Shown one piece after another: positions 38,082 to 51,766 of a stretch of 64,000 nt of DNA. Every line of letters starts with the position of its first letter. Position 1 is the stretch's first letter. The stretch is from contig OZ059896.1 in assembly GCA_964057225.1 (NCBI GenBank), positions 620,001 to 684,000 of the forward strand. Direction: 5' to 3'. The position numbers and the translations under genes were made by a program. Below the pieces are notes generated by a model that did not search any database, was not told the origin of the DNA, and saw only the letters and a list, made by a program, of their open reading frames with translations. This DNA comes from Auanema rhodensis (Eukaryota > Nematoda > Chromadorea > Rhabditida > Rhabditidae).

Positions 38082-40721
38082 TCATGAACCAATATCAATA
38101 AAAATTTGTTTTTAGACTAATATGGACATGGGAAATCTAATTTTGAAAACCGCATCTCTTTATATTTCACGTGAAACGAGTTACATACCAAGTGCACATC
38201 ACGTGTACATTTAATTAGCATAAATTAAAGTTCACGTAAATTTCAAAGTCATGGTTACCATGCACCAATATCAATAAACATTTGTTTTTAGACTAATATG
38301 GACATGGGGAATCTAATTTTGAAAACCGCATCTCTTTATCTTTCACGTGAAGCGAGTTACATACCAAGTGCACATGACGTGTACATTTAATTAGCATAAA
38401 TTAAAGTTCACGTAAATTTCAAAGTCATGGTTACCATGAACCAATATCAATGAAAATTTGTTTGTAGACTAATATGGACATGGGGAATCTAATTTTGAAA
38501 ACCGCATCTCTTTATCTTTCACGTGAAGCGAGTTACATACCAAGTGCACATCACGTGTACATTTAATTAGCATAAATTAAAATTCACGTAAATTTCAAAG
38601 TCATGGTTACCATGAACCAATATCAATAAAATTTTGTTTTTAGACTAATATGGACATGGGGAATCTAATTTTGAAAACCGCATCTCTTTATCTTTCACGT
38701 GAAGCGAGTTACATACCAAGTGCACATCACGTGTACATTTAATTAGCATAAATTAAAGTTCACGTAAATTTCAAAGTCATGGTTACCATGAACCAATATC
38801 AATAAAAATTTGTTTCTAGACTAATATGGACATGGGGAATCTAATTTTGAAAACCGCATCTCTTTATCATTCACGTGAAGCGAGTTACATACCAAGTGCA
38901 CATCACGTGTACATTTAATTAGCATAAATTAAAGTTCACGTAAATTTCAAAGTCATGGTTACCATGCACCAATATCAATAAACATTTGTTTTTAGACTAA
39001 TATGGACATGAGGAATCTACTTTTGAAAACCGCATCTCTTTATCTTTCACGTGAAGCGAGTTACATACCAAGTGCACATGACGTGTACATTTAATTAGCA
39101 TAAATTAAAGTTCACGTAAATTTCAAAGTCATGGTTACCAAGCACCAATATCAATAAAAATTTGTTTTTAGACTGATATGGACATGGGGAATCTAATTTT
39201 GAAAACCGCATCTCTTTATCTTTCACGTGAAGCGAGTTACATACCAAGTGCACATCACGTGTACATTTAATTAGCATAAATTAAAGTTCACGTAAATTTC
39301 AAAGTCATGGTTACCATGAACCAATATCAATAAAAATTTGTTTTTAGACTAATATGGACATGGGGAATCTAATTTTGAAAACCGCATCTCTTTATCTTTC
39401 ACGTGAAACGAGTTACATACCAAGTGCACATCACGTGTACATTTAATTAGCATAAATTAAAGTTCACGTAAATTTCAAAGTCATGGTTACCATGAACCAA
39501 TATCAATAAAAATTTGTTTTTAGACTAATATGGACATGGGGAATCTAATTTTGAAAACCGCATCTCTTTATCTTTCACGTGAAGCGAGTTACATACCAAG
39601 TGCACATCACGTGTACATTTAATTAGCATAAATTAAAGTTCACGTAAATTTCAAAGTCATGGTTACCAAGCACCAATATCAATAAAAATTTGTTTTTAGA
39701 CTAATATGGACATGGGAAATCTAATTTTGAAAACCGCATCTCTTTATCTTTCACGTGAAGCGAGTTACATACCAAGTGCACATCACGTGTACATTTAATT
39801 AGCATAAATTAAAGTTCACGTAAATTTCAAAGTCATGGTTACCATGCACCAATATCAATAAACATTTGTTTTTAGACTAATATGGACATGGGGAATCTAC
39901 TTTTGAAAACCGCATCTCTTTATCTTTCACGTGAAGCGAGTTACATACCAAGTGCACATGACGTGTACATTTAATTAGCATAAATTAAAGTTCACGTAAA
40001 TTTCAAAGTCATGGTTACCATGAACCAATATCAATGAAAATTTGTTTGTAGACTAATATGGACATGGGGAATCTAATTTTGAAAACCGCATCTCTTTATC
40101 TTTCACGTGAAGCGAGTTACATACCAAGTGCACATCACGTGTACATTTAATTAGCATAAATTAAAATTCACGTAAATTTCAAAGTCATGGTTACCATGAA
40201 CCAATATCAATAAAATTTTGTTTTTAGACTAATATGGACATGGGGAATCTAATTTTGAAAACCGCATCTCTTTATCTTTCACGTGAAGCGAGTTACATAC
40301 CAAGTGCACATCACGTGTACATTTAATTAGCATAAATTAAAGTTCACGTAAATTTCAAAGTCATGGTTACCATGAACCAATATCAATAAAAATTTGTTTT
40401 TAGACTAATATGGACATGGGAAATCTAATTTTGAAAACCGCATCTCTTTATCTTTCACGTGAAGCGAGTTACATACCAAGTGCACATCACGTGTACATTT
40501 AATTAGCATAAATTAAAGTTCACGTAAATTTCAAAGTCATGGTTACCATGAACCAATATCAATCAAAATTTGTTTTTAGACTAATATGGACATGGGGAAT
40601 CTAATTTTGAAAACCGCATCTCTTTATCTTTCACGTGAAGCGAGTTACATACCAAGTGCACATGACGTGTACATTTAATTAGCATAAATTAAAGTTCACG
40701 TAAATTTCAAAGTCATGGTTA
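38082..40721. repeat. Mixed zone with the TGAAAATTTGTTTGTAG module
   Basis: A short module of three monomers (AAACATTTG/CATGACG; AATGAAAATTTGTTTGTAGAC ending TAAAATTCACG; AATAAAATTTTG) occurs at 38258 and 39842, nine monomers apart, and again at 42622. After the copies at 39842 and 42622 the next monomers also agree (GGGAAATC, then CAATCAAAA). Confidence 0.85.
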
Positions 40722-40862
40722 CCATGCACCAATATCAATAAAAATTTGTTTTTAGACTAACATGTACATGAGGAATTGAAGCGAGTTACATACCAAGTGC
40801 ACATCACGTGTACATTTAATTAGCATAAATTAAAGTTCACGTAAATTTCAAAGTCATGGTTA
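40722..40862. repeat. Truncated 141-bp monomer, copy 4
   Basis: This is the last 141-bp monomer in the window. It starts GCACC where the other three start GAACC, so its left end has been exchanged with a GCACC monomer upstream of the deletion. The deletion junction itself is identical. Confidence 0.95.
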
Positions 40863-43501
40863 TCATGAACCAATATCAATAAAAATTTGTTTTTAGACTA
40901 ATATGGACATGGGAAATCTAATTTTGAAAACCGCATCTCTTTATCTTTTACGTGAAGCGAGTTACATACCAAGTGCACATCACGTGTACATTTAATTAGC
41001 ATAAATTAAAGTTCACGTAAATTTCAAAGTCATGGTTACCAAGCACCAATATCAATAAAAATTTGTTTTTAGACTAATATGGACATGGGGAATCTAATTT
41101 TGAAAACCGCATCTCTTTATATTTCACGTGAAACGAGTTACATACCAAGTGCACATCACGTGTACATTTAATTAGCATAAATTAAAGTTCACGTAAATTT
41201 CAAAGTCATGGTTACCATGAACCAATATCAATAAAAATTTGTTTTTAGACTAATATGGACATGGGGAATCTAATTTTGAAAACCGCATCTCTTTATCTTT
41301 CACGTGAAGCGAGTTACATACCAAGTGCACATTACCTGTACATTTAATTAGCATAATTAAAGTTCACGTAAATTTCAAAGTCATGGGTACCATGAACCAA
41401 TATCAATAAAAATTTGTTTTTAGACTAATATGGACATGGGGAATCTAATTTTGAAAACCGCATCTCTTTATCTTTCACGTGAAGCGAGTTACATACCAAG
41501 TGCACATCACGTGTACATTTAATTAGCATAAATTAAAGTTCACGTAAATTTCAAAGTCATGGTTACCATGAACCAATATCAATAAAAATTTGTTTCTAGA
41601 CTAATATGGACATGGGAAATCTAATTTTGAAAACCGCATCTCTTTATCTTTCACGTGAAGCGAGTTACATACCAAGTGCACATCACGTGTACATATAATT
41701 AGCATAAATTAAAGTTCACGTAAATTTCAAAGTCATGGTTACCATGAACCAATATCAATAAAAATTTGTTTTTAGACTAATATGGACATGGGGAATCTAA
41801 TTTTGAAAACCGCATCTCTTTATCTTTCACGTGAAACGAGTTACATACCAAGTGCACATCACGTGTACATTTAATTAGCATAAATTAAAGTTCACGTAAA
41901 TTTCAAAGTCATGGTTACCATGAACCAATATCAATAAAAATTTGTTTTTAGACTAATATGGACATGGGGAATCTAATTTTGAAAACCGCATCTCTTTATC
42001 TTTTACGTGAAGCGAGTTACATACCAAGTGCACATCACGTGTACATTTAATTAGCATAAATTAAAGTTCACGTAAATTTCAAAGTCATGGTTACCAAGCA
42101 CCAATATCAATAAAAATTTGTTTTTAGACTAATATGGACATGGGGAATCTAATTTTGAAAACCGCATCTCTTTATCTTTCACGTGAAGCGAGTTACATAC
42201 CAAGTGCACATCACGTGTACATTTAATTAGCATAAATTAAAATTCACGTAAATTTCAAAGTCATGGTTACCATGAACCAATATCAATAAAATTTTGTTTT
42301 TAGACTAATATGGACATGGGGAATCTAATTTTGAAAACCGCATCTCTTTATCTTTCACGTGAAGCGAGTTACATACCAAGTGCACATCACGTGTACATTT
42401 AATTAGCATAAATTAAAGTTCACGTAAATTTCAAAGTCATGGTTACCATGAACCAATATCAATAAAAATTTGTTTTTAGACTAATATGGACATGGGAAAT
42501 CTAATTTTGAAAACCGCATCTCTTTATCTTTCACGTGAAGCGAGTTACATACCAAGTGCACATCACGTGTACATTTAATTAGCATAAATTAAAGTTCACG
42601 TAAATTTCAAAGTCATGGTTACCATGCACCAATATCAATAAACATTTGTTTTTAGACTAATATGGACATGGGGAATCTACTTTTGAAAACCGCATCTCTT
42701 TATCTTTCACGTGAAGCGAGTTACATACCAAGTGCACATGACGTGTACATTTAATTAGCATAAATTAAAGTTCACGTAAATTTCAAAGTCATGGTTACCA
42801 TGAACCAATATCAATGAAAATTTGTTTGTAGACTAATATGGACATGGGGAATCTAATTTTGAAAACCGCATCTCTTTATCTTTCACGTGAAGCGAGTTAC
42901 ATACCAAGTGCACATCACGTGTACATTTAATTAGCATAAATTAAAATTCACGTAAATTTCAAAGTCATGGTTACCATGAACCAATATCAATAAAATTTTG
43001 TTTTTAGACTAATATGGACATGGGGAATCTAATTTTGAAAACCGCATCTCTTTATCTTTCACGTGAAGCGAGTTACATACCAAGTGCACATCACGTGTAC
43101 ATTTAATTAGCATAAATTAAAGTTCACGTAAATTTCAAAGTCATGGTTACCATGAACCAATATCAATAAAAATTTGTTTTTAGACTAATATGGACATGGG
43201 AAATCTAATTTTGAAAACCGCATCTCTTTATCTTTCACGTGAAGCGAGTTACATACCAAGTGCACATCACGTGTACATTTAATTAGCATAAATTAAAGTT
43301 CACGTAAATTTCAAAGTCATGGTTACCATGAACCAATATCAATCAAAATTTGTTTTTAGACTAATATGGACATGGGGAATCTAATTTTGAAAACCGCATC
43401 TCTTTATCTTTCACGTGAAGCGAGTTACATACCAAGTGCACATCACGTGTACATTTAATTAGCATAAATTAAAGTTCACGTAAATTTCAAAGTCATGGTT
43501 A
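40863..43501. repeat. Fifteen-monomer stretch with a partial nine-monomer unit and a shared module
   Basis: From 40863 the order TCATGAACC, CCAAGCACC with ATATTTCACGTGAAACG, plain, 175-bp monomer and TTTCTAGAC follows that of the nine-monomer unit and then departs, since the TTTCTAGAC monomer here carries GGGAAATC and no CATTCACG. From 42622 the order AAACATTTG/CATGACG, TGAAAATTTG, AAAATTTTG, GGGAAATC, CAATCAAAA repeats that of 39842-40721. Confidence 0.82.
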
Positions 43502-43677
43502 TCATGAACCAATATCAATAAAAATTTGTTTTTAGACTAATATGGACATGGGAAATCTAATTTTGAAAACCGCATCTCTTTATCTTTTACGTGAAGCGAG
43601 TTACATACCAAGTGCACATCACGTGTACATTTAATTAGCATAAATTAAAGTTCACGTAAATTTCAAAGTCATGGTTA

Positions 43678-43852
43678 CCAAGCACCAATATCAATAAAAT
43701 TTGTTTTTAGACTAATATGGACATGGGGAATCTAATTTTGAAAACCGCATCTCTTTATCTTTCACGTGAAGCGAGTTACATACCAAGTGCACATCACGTG
43801 TACATTTAATTAGCATAAATTAAAGTTCACGTAAATTTCAAAGTCATGGTTA
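43678..43852. repeat. Independent 175-bp monomer
   Basis: The missing base here is one A in AATAAAATTTG (AATAAAAATTTG elsewhere), so this monomer is unrelated to the TTACCTG 175-bp subfamily. It is the only indel of this kind in the window. Confidence 0.9.
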
Positions 43853-46800
43853 CCATGAACCAATATCAATAAAAATTTGTTTTTAGACTAATATGGACAT
43901 GGGGAATCTAATTTTGAAAACCGCATCTCTTTATCTTTCACGTGAAACGAGTTACATACCAAGTGCACATCACGTGTACATTTAATTAGCATAAATTAAA
44001 GTTCACGTAAATTTCAAAGTCATGGTTACCATGAACCAATATCAATAAAAATTTGTTTTTAGACTAATATGGACATGGGGAATCTAATTTTGAAAACCGC
44101 ATCTCTTTATCTTTCACGTGAAGCGAGTTACATACCAAGTGCACATTACCTGTACATTTAATTAGCATAATTAAAGTTCACGTAAATTTCAAAGTCATGG
44201 GTACCATGAACCAATATCAATAAAAATTTGTTTTTAGACTAATATGGACATGGGGAATCTAATTTTGAAAACCGCATCTCTTTATCTTTCACGTGAAGCG
44301 AGTTACATACCAAGTGCACATCACGTGTACATTTAATTAGCATAAATTAAAGTTCACGTAAATTTCAAAGTCATGGTTACCATGAACCAATATCAATAAA
44401 AATTTGTTTTTAGACTAATATGGACATGGGGAATCTAATTTTGAAAACCGCATCTCTTTATCATTCACGTGAAGCGAGTTACATACCAAGTGCACATCAC
44501 GTGTACATTTAATTAGCATAAATTAAAGTTCACGTAAATTTCAAAGTCATGGTTACCATGCACCAATATCAATAAACATTTGTTTTTAGACTAATATGGA
44601 CATGAGGAATCTACTTTTGAAAACCGCATCTCTTTATCTTTCACGTGAAGCGAGTTACATACCAAGTGCACATGACGTGTACATTTAATTAGCATAAATT
44701 AAAGTTCACGTAAATTTCAAAGTCATGGTTACCAAGCACCAATATCAATAAAAATTTGTTTTTAGACTAATATGGACATGGGGAATCTAATTTTGAAAAC
44801 CGCATCTCTTTATCTTTCACGTGAAGCGAGTTACATACCAAGTGCACATCACGTGTACATTTAATTAGCATAAATTAAAGTTCACGTAAATTTCAAAGTC
44901 ATGGTTACCATGAACCAATATCAATAAAAATTTGTTTTTAGACTAATATGGACATGGGGAATCTAATTTTGAAAACCGCATCTCTTTATCTTTCACGTGA
45001 AACGAGTTACATACCAAGTGCACATCACGTGTACATTTAATTAGCATAAATTAAAGTTCACGTAAATTTCAAAGTCATGGTTACCATGAACCAATATCAA
45101 TAAAAATTTGTTTTTAGACTAATATGGACATGGGGAATCTAATTTTGAAAACCGCATCTCTTTATCTTTCACGTGAAGCGAGTTACATACCAAGTGCACA
45201 TCACGTGTACATTTAATTAGCATAAATTAAAGTTCACGTAAATTTCAAAGTCATGGTTACCAAGCACCAATATCAATAAAAATTTGTTTTTAGACTAATA
45301 TGGACATGGGGAATCTAATTTTGAAAACCGCATCTCTTTATCTTTCACGTGAAGCGAGTTACATACCAAGTGCACATCACGTGTACATTTAATTAGCATA
45401 AATTAAAGTTCACGTAAATTTCAAAGTCATGGTTACCATGAACCAATATCAATAAAAATTTGTTTTTAGACTAATATGGACATGGGGAATCTAATTTTGA
45501 AAACCGCATCTCTTTATCTTTCACGTGAAGCGAGTTACATACCAAGTGCACATTACCTGTACATTTAATTAGCATAATTAAAGTTCACGTAAATTTCAAA
45601 GTCATGGGTACCATGAACCAATATCAATAAAAATTTGTTTTTAGACTAATATGGACATGGGGAATCTAATTTTGAAAACCGCATCTCTTTATCTTTCACG
45701 TGAAGCGAGTTACATACCAAGTGCACATCACGTGTACATTTAATTAGCATAAATTAAAGTTCACGTAAATTTCAAAGTCATGGTTACCATGAACCAATAT
45801 CAATAAAAATTTGTTTTAAGACTAATATGGACATGGGGAATCTAATTTTGAAAACCGCATCTCTTTATCATTCACGTGAAGCGAGTTACATACCAAGTGC
45901 ACATCACGTGTACATTTAATTAGCATAAATTAAAGTTCACGTAAATTTCAAAGTCATGGTTACCATGCACCAATATCAATAAACATTTGTTTTTAGACTA
46001 ATATGGACATGAGGAATCTACTTTTGAAAACCGCATCTCTTTATCTTTCACGTGAAGCGAGTTACATACCAAGTGCACATGACGTGTACATTTAATTAGC
46101 ATAAATTAAAGTTCACGTAAATTTCAAAGTCATGGTTACCATGCACCAATATCAATAAAAATTTGTTTTTAGACTAATATGGACATGGGAAATCTAATTT
46201 TGAAAACCGCATCTCTTTATCTTTCACGTGAAGCGAGTTACATACCAAGTGCACATCACGTGTACATATAATTAGCATAAATTAAAGTTCACGTAAATTT
46301 CAAAGTCATGGTTACCATGAACCAATATCAATAAAAATTTGTTTTTAGACTAATATGGACATGGGGAATCTAATTTTGAAAACCGCATCTCTTTATCTTT
46401 CACGTGAAGCGAGTTACATACCAAGTGCACATCACGTGTACATTTAATTAGCATAAATTAAAGTTCACGTAAATTTCAAAGTCATGGTTACCAAGCACCA
46501 ATATCAATAAAAATTTGTTTTTAGACTAATATGGACATGGGGAATCTAATTTTGAAAACCGCATCTCTTTATCTTTCACGTGAAGCGAGTTACATACCAA
46601 GTGCACATCACGTGTACATTTAATTAGCATAAATTAAAGTTCACGTAAATTTCAAAGTCATGGTTACCATGAACCAATATCAATAAAAATTTGTTTTTAG
46701 ACTAATATGGACATGGGGAATCTAATTTTGAAAACCGCATCTCTTTATCTTTCACGTGAAACGAGTTACATACCAAGTGCACATCACGTGTACATTTAAT

Positions 46801-47194
46801 TAGCATAAATTAAAGTTCACGTAAATTTCAAAGTCATGGTTACCATGAACCAATATCAATAAAAATTTGTTTTTAGACTAATATGGACATGGGGAATCTA
46901 ATTTTGAAAACCGCATCTCTTTATCTTTTACGTGAAGCGAGTTACATACCAAGTGCACATCACGTGTACATTTAATTAGCATAAATTAAAGTTCACGTAA
47001 ATTTCAAAGTCATGGTTACCAAGCACCAATATCAATAAAAATTTGTTTTTAGACTAATATGGACATGGGGAATCTAATTTTGAAAACCGCATCTCTTTAT
47101 CTTTCACGTGAAGCGAGTTACATACCAAGTGCACATCACGTGTACATTTAATTAGCATAAATTAAAGTTCACGTAAATTTCAAAGTCATGGTTA
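43853..47194. repeat. 16-monomer arrangement preceding the 15-monomer unit
   Basis: TTTTAAGACTAAT (45813), AAACATTTG/CATGACG, and GCACC/GGGAAATC/CATATAATT (46139) return in order 2,814 bp later. The tract 46139-47194 has one more monomer, a CCAAGCACC unit at 46491, than its counterpart 48953-49832. The unit therefore changed from 16 to 15 monomers by gain or loss of one. Confidence 0.83.
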
Positions 47195-48073
47195 CCATGA
47201 ACCAATATCAATAAAAATTTGTTTTTAGACTAATATGGACATGGGAAATCTAATTTTGAAAACCGCATCTCTTTATCTTTTACGTGAAGCGAGTTACATA
47301 CCGAGTGCACATCACGTGTACATTTAATTAGCATAAATTAAAGTTCACGTAAATTTCAAAGTCATGGTTACCATGCACCAATATCAATCAAAATTTGTTT
47401 TTAGACTAATATGGACATGGGGAATCTAATTTTGAAAACCGCATCTCTTTATCTTTTACGTGAAGCGAGTTACATACCGAGTGCACATCACGTGTACATT
47501 TAATTAGCATAAATTAAAGTTCACGTAAATTTCAAAGTCATGGTTACCATGCACCAATATCAATCAAAATTTGTTTTTAGACTAATATGGACATGGGAAA
47601 TCTAATTTTGAAAACCGCATCTCTTTATCTTTTACGTGAAGCGAGTTACATACCGAGTGCACATCACGTGTACATTTAATTAGCATAAATTAAAGTTCAC
47701 GTAAATTTCAAAGTCATGGTTACCATGCACCAATATCAATCAAAATTTGTTTTTAGACTAATATGGACATGGGGAATCTAATTTTGAAAACCGCATCTCT
47801 TTATCTTTCACGTGAAGCGAGTTACATACCAAGTGCACATCACGTGTACATTTAATTAGCATAAATTAAAGTTCACGTAAATTTCAAAGTCATGGTTACC
47901 ATGAACCAATATCAATAAAAATTTGTTTTTAGACTAATATGGACATGGGGAATCTAATTTTGAAAACCGCATCTCTTTATCTTTCACGTGAAGCGAGTTA
48001 CATACCAAGTGCACATTACCTGTACATTTAATTAGCATAATTAAAGTTCACGTAAATTTCAAAGTCATGGGTA
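47195..48073. repeat. Five-monomer CCGAGTGC/CAATCAAAA module, copy 1 (879 bp)
   Basis: One GGGAAATC/CTTTTACG/CCGAGTGC monomer is followed by three CAATCAAAA monomers (the first two with CTTTTACG and CCGAGTGC) and a 175-bp monomer. The module recurs at 49833 and 51767 and partly at 52646. Confidence 0.9.
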
Positions 48074-49832
48074 CCATGAACCAATATTAATAAAAATTTG
48101 TTTTTAGACTAATATGGACATGGGGAATCTAATTTTGAAAACCGCATCTCTTTATCTTTCACGTGAAGCGAGTTACATACCAAGTGCACATCACGTGTAC
48201 ATTTAATTAGCATAAATTAAAGTTCACGTAAATTTCAAAGTCATGGTTACCATGAACCAATATCAATAAAAATTTGTTTTTAGACTAATATGGACATGGG
48301 GAATCTAATTTTGAAAACCGCATCTCTTTATCTTTCACGTGAAGCGAGTTACATACCAAGTGCACATTACCTGTACATTTAATTAGCATAATTAAAGTTC
48401 ACGTAAATTTCAAAGTCATGGGTACCATGAACCAATATCAATAAAAATTTGTTTTTAGACTAATATGGACATGGGGAATCTAATTTTGAAAACCGCATCT
48501 CTTTATCTTTCACGTGAAGCGAGTTACATACCAAGTGCACATCACGTGTACATTTAATTAGCATAAATTAAAGTTCACGTAAATTTCAAAGTCATGGTTA
48601 CCATGAACCAATATCAATAAAAATTTGTTTTAAGACTAATATGGACATGGGGAATCTAATTTTGAAAACCGCATCTCTTTATCATTCACGTGAAGCGAGT
48701 TACATACCAAGTGCACATCACGTGTACATTTAATTAGCATAAATTAAAGTTCACGTAAATTTCAAAGTCATGGTTACCATGCACCAATATCAATAAACAT
48801 TTGTTTTTAGACTAATATGGACATGAGGAATCTACTTTTGAAAACCGCATCTCTTTATCTTTCACGTGAAGCGAGTTACATACCAAGTGCACATGACGTG
48901 TACATTTAATTAGCATAAATTAAAGTTCACGTAAATTTCAAAGTCATGGTTACCATGCACCAATATCAATAAAAATTTGTTTTTAGACTAATATGGACAT
49001 GGGAAATCTAATTTTGAAAACCGCATCTCTTTATCTTTCACGTGAAGCGAGTTACATACCAAGTGCACATCACGTGTACATATAATTAGCATAAATTAAA
49101 GTTCACGTAAATTTCAAAGTCATGGTTACCATGAACCAATATCAATAAAAATTTGTTTTTAGACTAATATGGACATGGGGAATCTAATTTTGAAAACCGC
49201 ATCTCTTTATCTTTCACGTGAAGCGAGTTACATACCAAGTGCACATCACGTGTACATTTAATTAGCATAAATTAAAGTTCACGTAAATTTCAAAGTCATG
49301 GTTACCATGAACCAATATCAATAAAAATTTGTTTTTAGACTAATATGGACATGGGGAATCTAATTTTGAAAACCGCATCTCTTTATCTTTCACGTGAAAC
49401 GAGTTACATACCAAGTGCACATCACGTGTACATTTAATTAGCATAAATTAAAGTTCACGTAAATTTCAAAGTCATGGTTACCATGAACCAATATCAATAA
49501 AAATTTGTTTTTAGACTAATATGGACATGGGGAATCTAATTTTGAAAACCGCATCTCTTTATCTTTTACGTGAAGCGAGTTACATACCAAGTGCACATCA
49601 CGTGTACATTTAATTAGCATAAATTAAAGTTCACGTAAATTTCAAAGTCATGGTTACCAAGCACCAATATCAATAAAAATTTGTTTTTAGACTAATATGG
49701 ACATGGGGAATCTAATTTTGAAAACCGCATCTCTTTATCTTTCACGTGAAGCGAGTTACATACCAAGTGCACATCACGTGTACATTTAATTAGCATAAAT
49801 TAAAGTTCACGTAAATTTCAAAGTCATGGTTA
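47195..49832. repeat. 15-monomer higher-order unit (2,638 bp)
   Basis: The unit runs from the GGGAAATC/CTTTTACG/CCGAGTGC monomer at 47195 to the same type at 49833. It contains two 175-bp monomers (47899, 48250), the only AATATTAATA monomer before 50 kb (48074), TTTTAAGAC (48601), AAACATTTG (48777), CATATAATT (48953) and GAAACGAG (49305). The first seven monomers recur at 49833-51062, after which the order changes. Confidence 0.88.
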
Positions 49833-50711
49833 CCATGAACCAATATCAATAAAAATTTGTTTTTAGACTAATATGGACATGGGAAATCTAATTTTGAAAA
49901 CCGCATCTCTTTATCTTTTACGTGAAGCGAGTTACATACCGAGTGCACATCACGTGTACATTTAATTAGCATAAATTAAAGTTCACGTAAATTTCAAAGT
50001 CATGGTTACCATGCACCAATATCAATCAAAATTTGTTTTTAGACTAATATGGACATGGGGAATCTAATTTTGAAAACCGCATCTCTTTATCTTTTACGTG
50101 AAGCGAGTTACATACCGAGTGCACATCACGTGTACATTTAATTAGCATAAATTAAAGTTCACGTAAATTTCAAAGTCATGGTTACCATGCACCAATATCA
50201 ATCAAAATTTGTTTTTAGACTAATATGGACATGGGAAATCTAATTTTGAAAACCGCATCTCTTTATCTTTTACGTGAAGCGAGTTACATACCGAGTGCAC
50301 ATCACGTGTACATTTAATTAGCATAAATTAAAGTTCACGTAAATTTCAAAGTCATGGTTACCATGCACCAATATCAATCAAAATTTGTTTTTAGACTAAT
50401 ATGGACATGGGGAATCTAATTTTGAAAACCGCATCTCTTTATCTTTCACGTGAAGCGAGTTACATACCAAGTGCACATCACGTGTACATTTAATTAGCAT
50501 AAATTAAAGTTCACGTAAATTTCAAAGTCATGGTTACCATGAACCAATATCAATAAAAATTTGTTTTTAGACTAATATGGACATGGGGAATCTAATTTTG
50601 AAAACCGCATCTCTTTATCTTTCACGTGAAGCGAGTTACATACCAAGTGCACATTACCTGTACATTTAATTAGCATAATTAAAGTTCACGTAAATTTCAA
50701 AGTCATGGGTA
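49833..50711. repeat. CCGAGTGC/CAATCAAAA module, copy 2 (879 bp)
   Basis: It has the same order as 47195-48073 and again leads into an AATATTAATA monomer (50712) and a second 175-bp monomer (50888). Confidence 0.9.
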
Positions 50712-51766
50712 CCATGAACCAATATTAATAAAAATTTGTTTTTAGACTAATATGGACATGGGGAATCTAATTTTGAAAACCGCATCTCTTTATCTTTCAC
50801 GTGAAGCGAGTTACATACCAAGTGCACATCACGTGTACATTTAATTAGCATAAATTAAAGTTCACGTAAATTTCAAAGTCATGGTTACCATGAACCAATA
50901 TCAATAAAAATTTGTTTTTAGACTAATATGGACATGGGGAATCTAATTTTGAAAACCGCATCTCTTTATCTTTCACGTGAAGCGAGTTACATACCAAGTG
51001 CACATTACCTGTACATTTAATTAGCATAATTAAAGTTCACGTAAATTTCAAAGTCATGGGTACCATGAACCAATATCAATAAAAATTTGTTTTCAGACTA
51101 ATATGGACATATGGAATCTAATTTTGAAAACCGCATCTCTTTATCTTTCACGTGAAGCGAGTTACATACCAAGTGCACATCACGTGTACATTTAATTAGC
51201 ATAAATTAAAGTTCACGTAAATTTCAAAGTCATGGTTACCATGAACCAATATCAATAAAAATTTGTTTTTAGACTAATATGGACATGGGGAATCTAATTT
51301 TGAAAACCGCATCTCTTTATCATTCACGTGAAGCGAGTTACATACCAAGTGCACATCACGTGTACATTTAATTAGCATAAATTAAAGTTCACGTAAATTT
51401 CAAAGTCATGGTTACCAAGCACCAATATCAATAAAAATTTGTTTTTAGACTAATATGGACATGGGGAATCTAATTTTGAAAACCGCATCTCTTTATCTTT
51501 CACGTGAAGCGAGTTACATACCAAGTGCACATCACGTGTACATTTAATTAGCATAAATTAAAGTTCACGTAAATTTCAAAGTCATGGTTACCATGAACCA
51601 ATATCAATAAAAATTTGTTTTTAGACTAATATGGACATGGGGAATCTAATTTTGAAAACCGCATCTCTTTATCTTTCACGTGAAACGAGTTACATACCAA
51701 GTGCACATCACGTGTACATTTAATTAGCATAAATTAAAGTTCACGTAAATTTCAAAGTCATGGTTA
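50712..51766. repeat. Monomers between module copies 2 and 3
   Basis: The first two continue the 15-monomer unit. The 51063 monomer then has TTTTCAGAC and GACATATGGAAT, seen nowhere else. The following CATTCACG, CCAAGCACC and GAACC/GAAACGAG monomers are a shortened version of the expected order. Confidence 0.82.
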
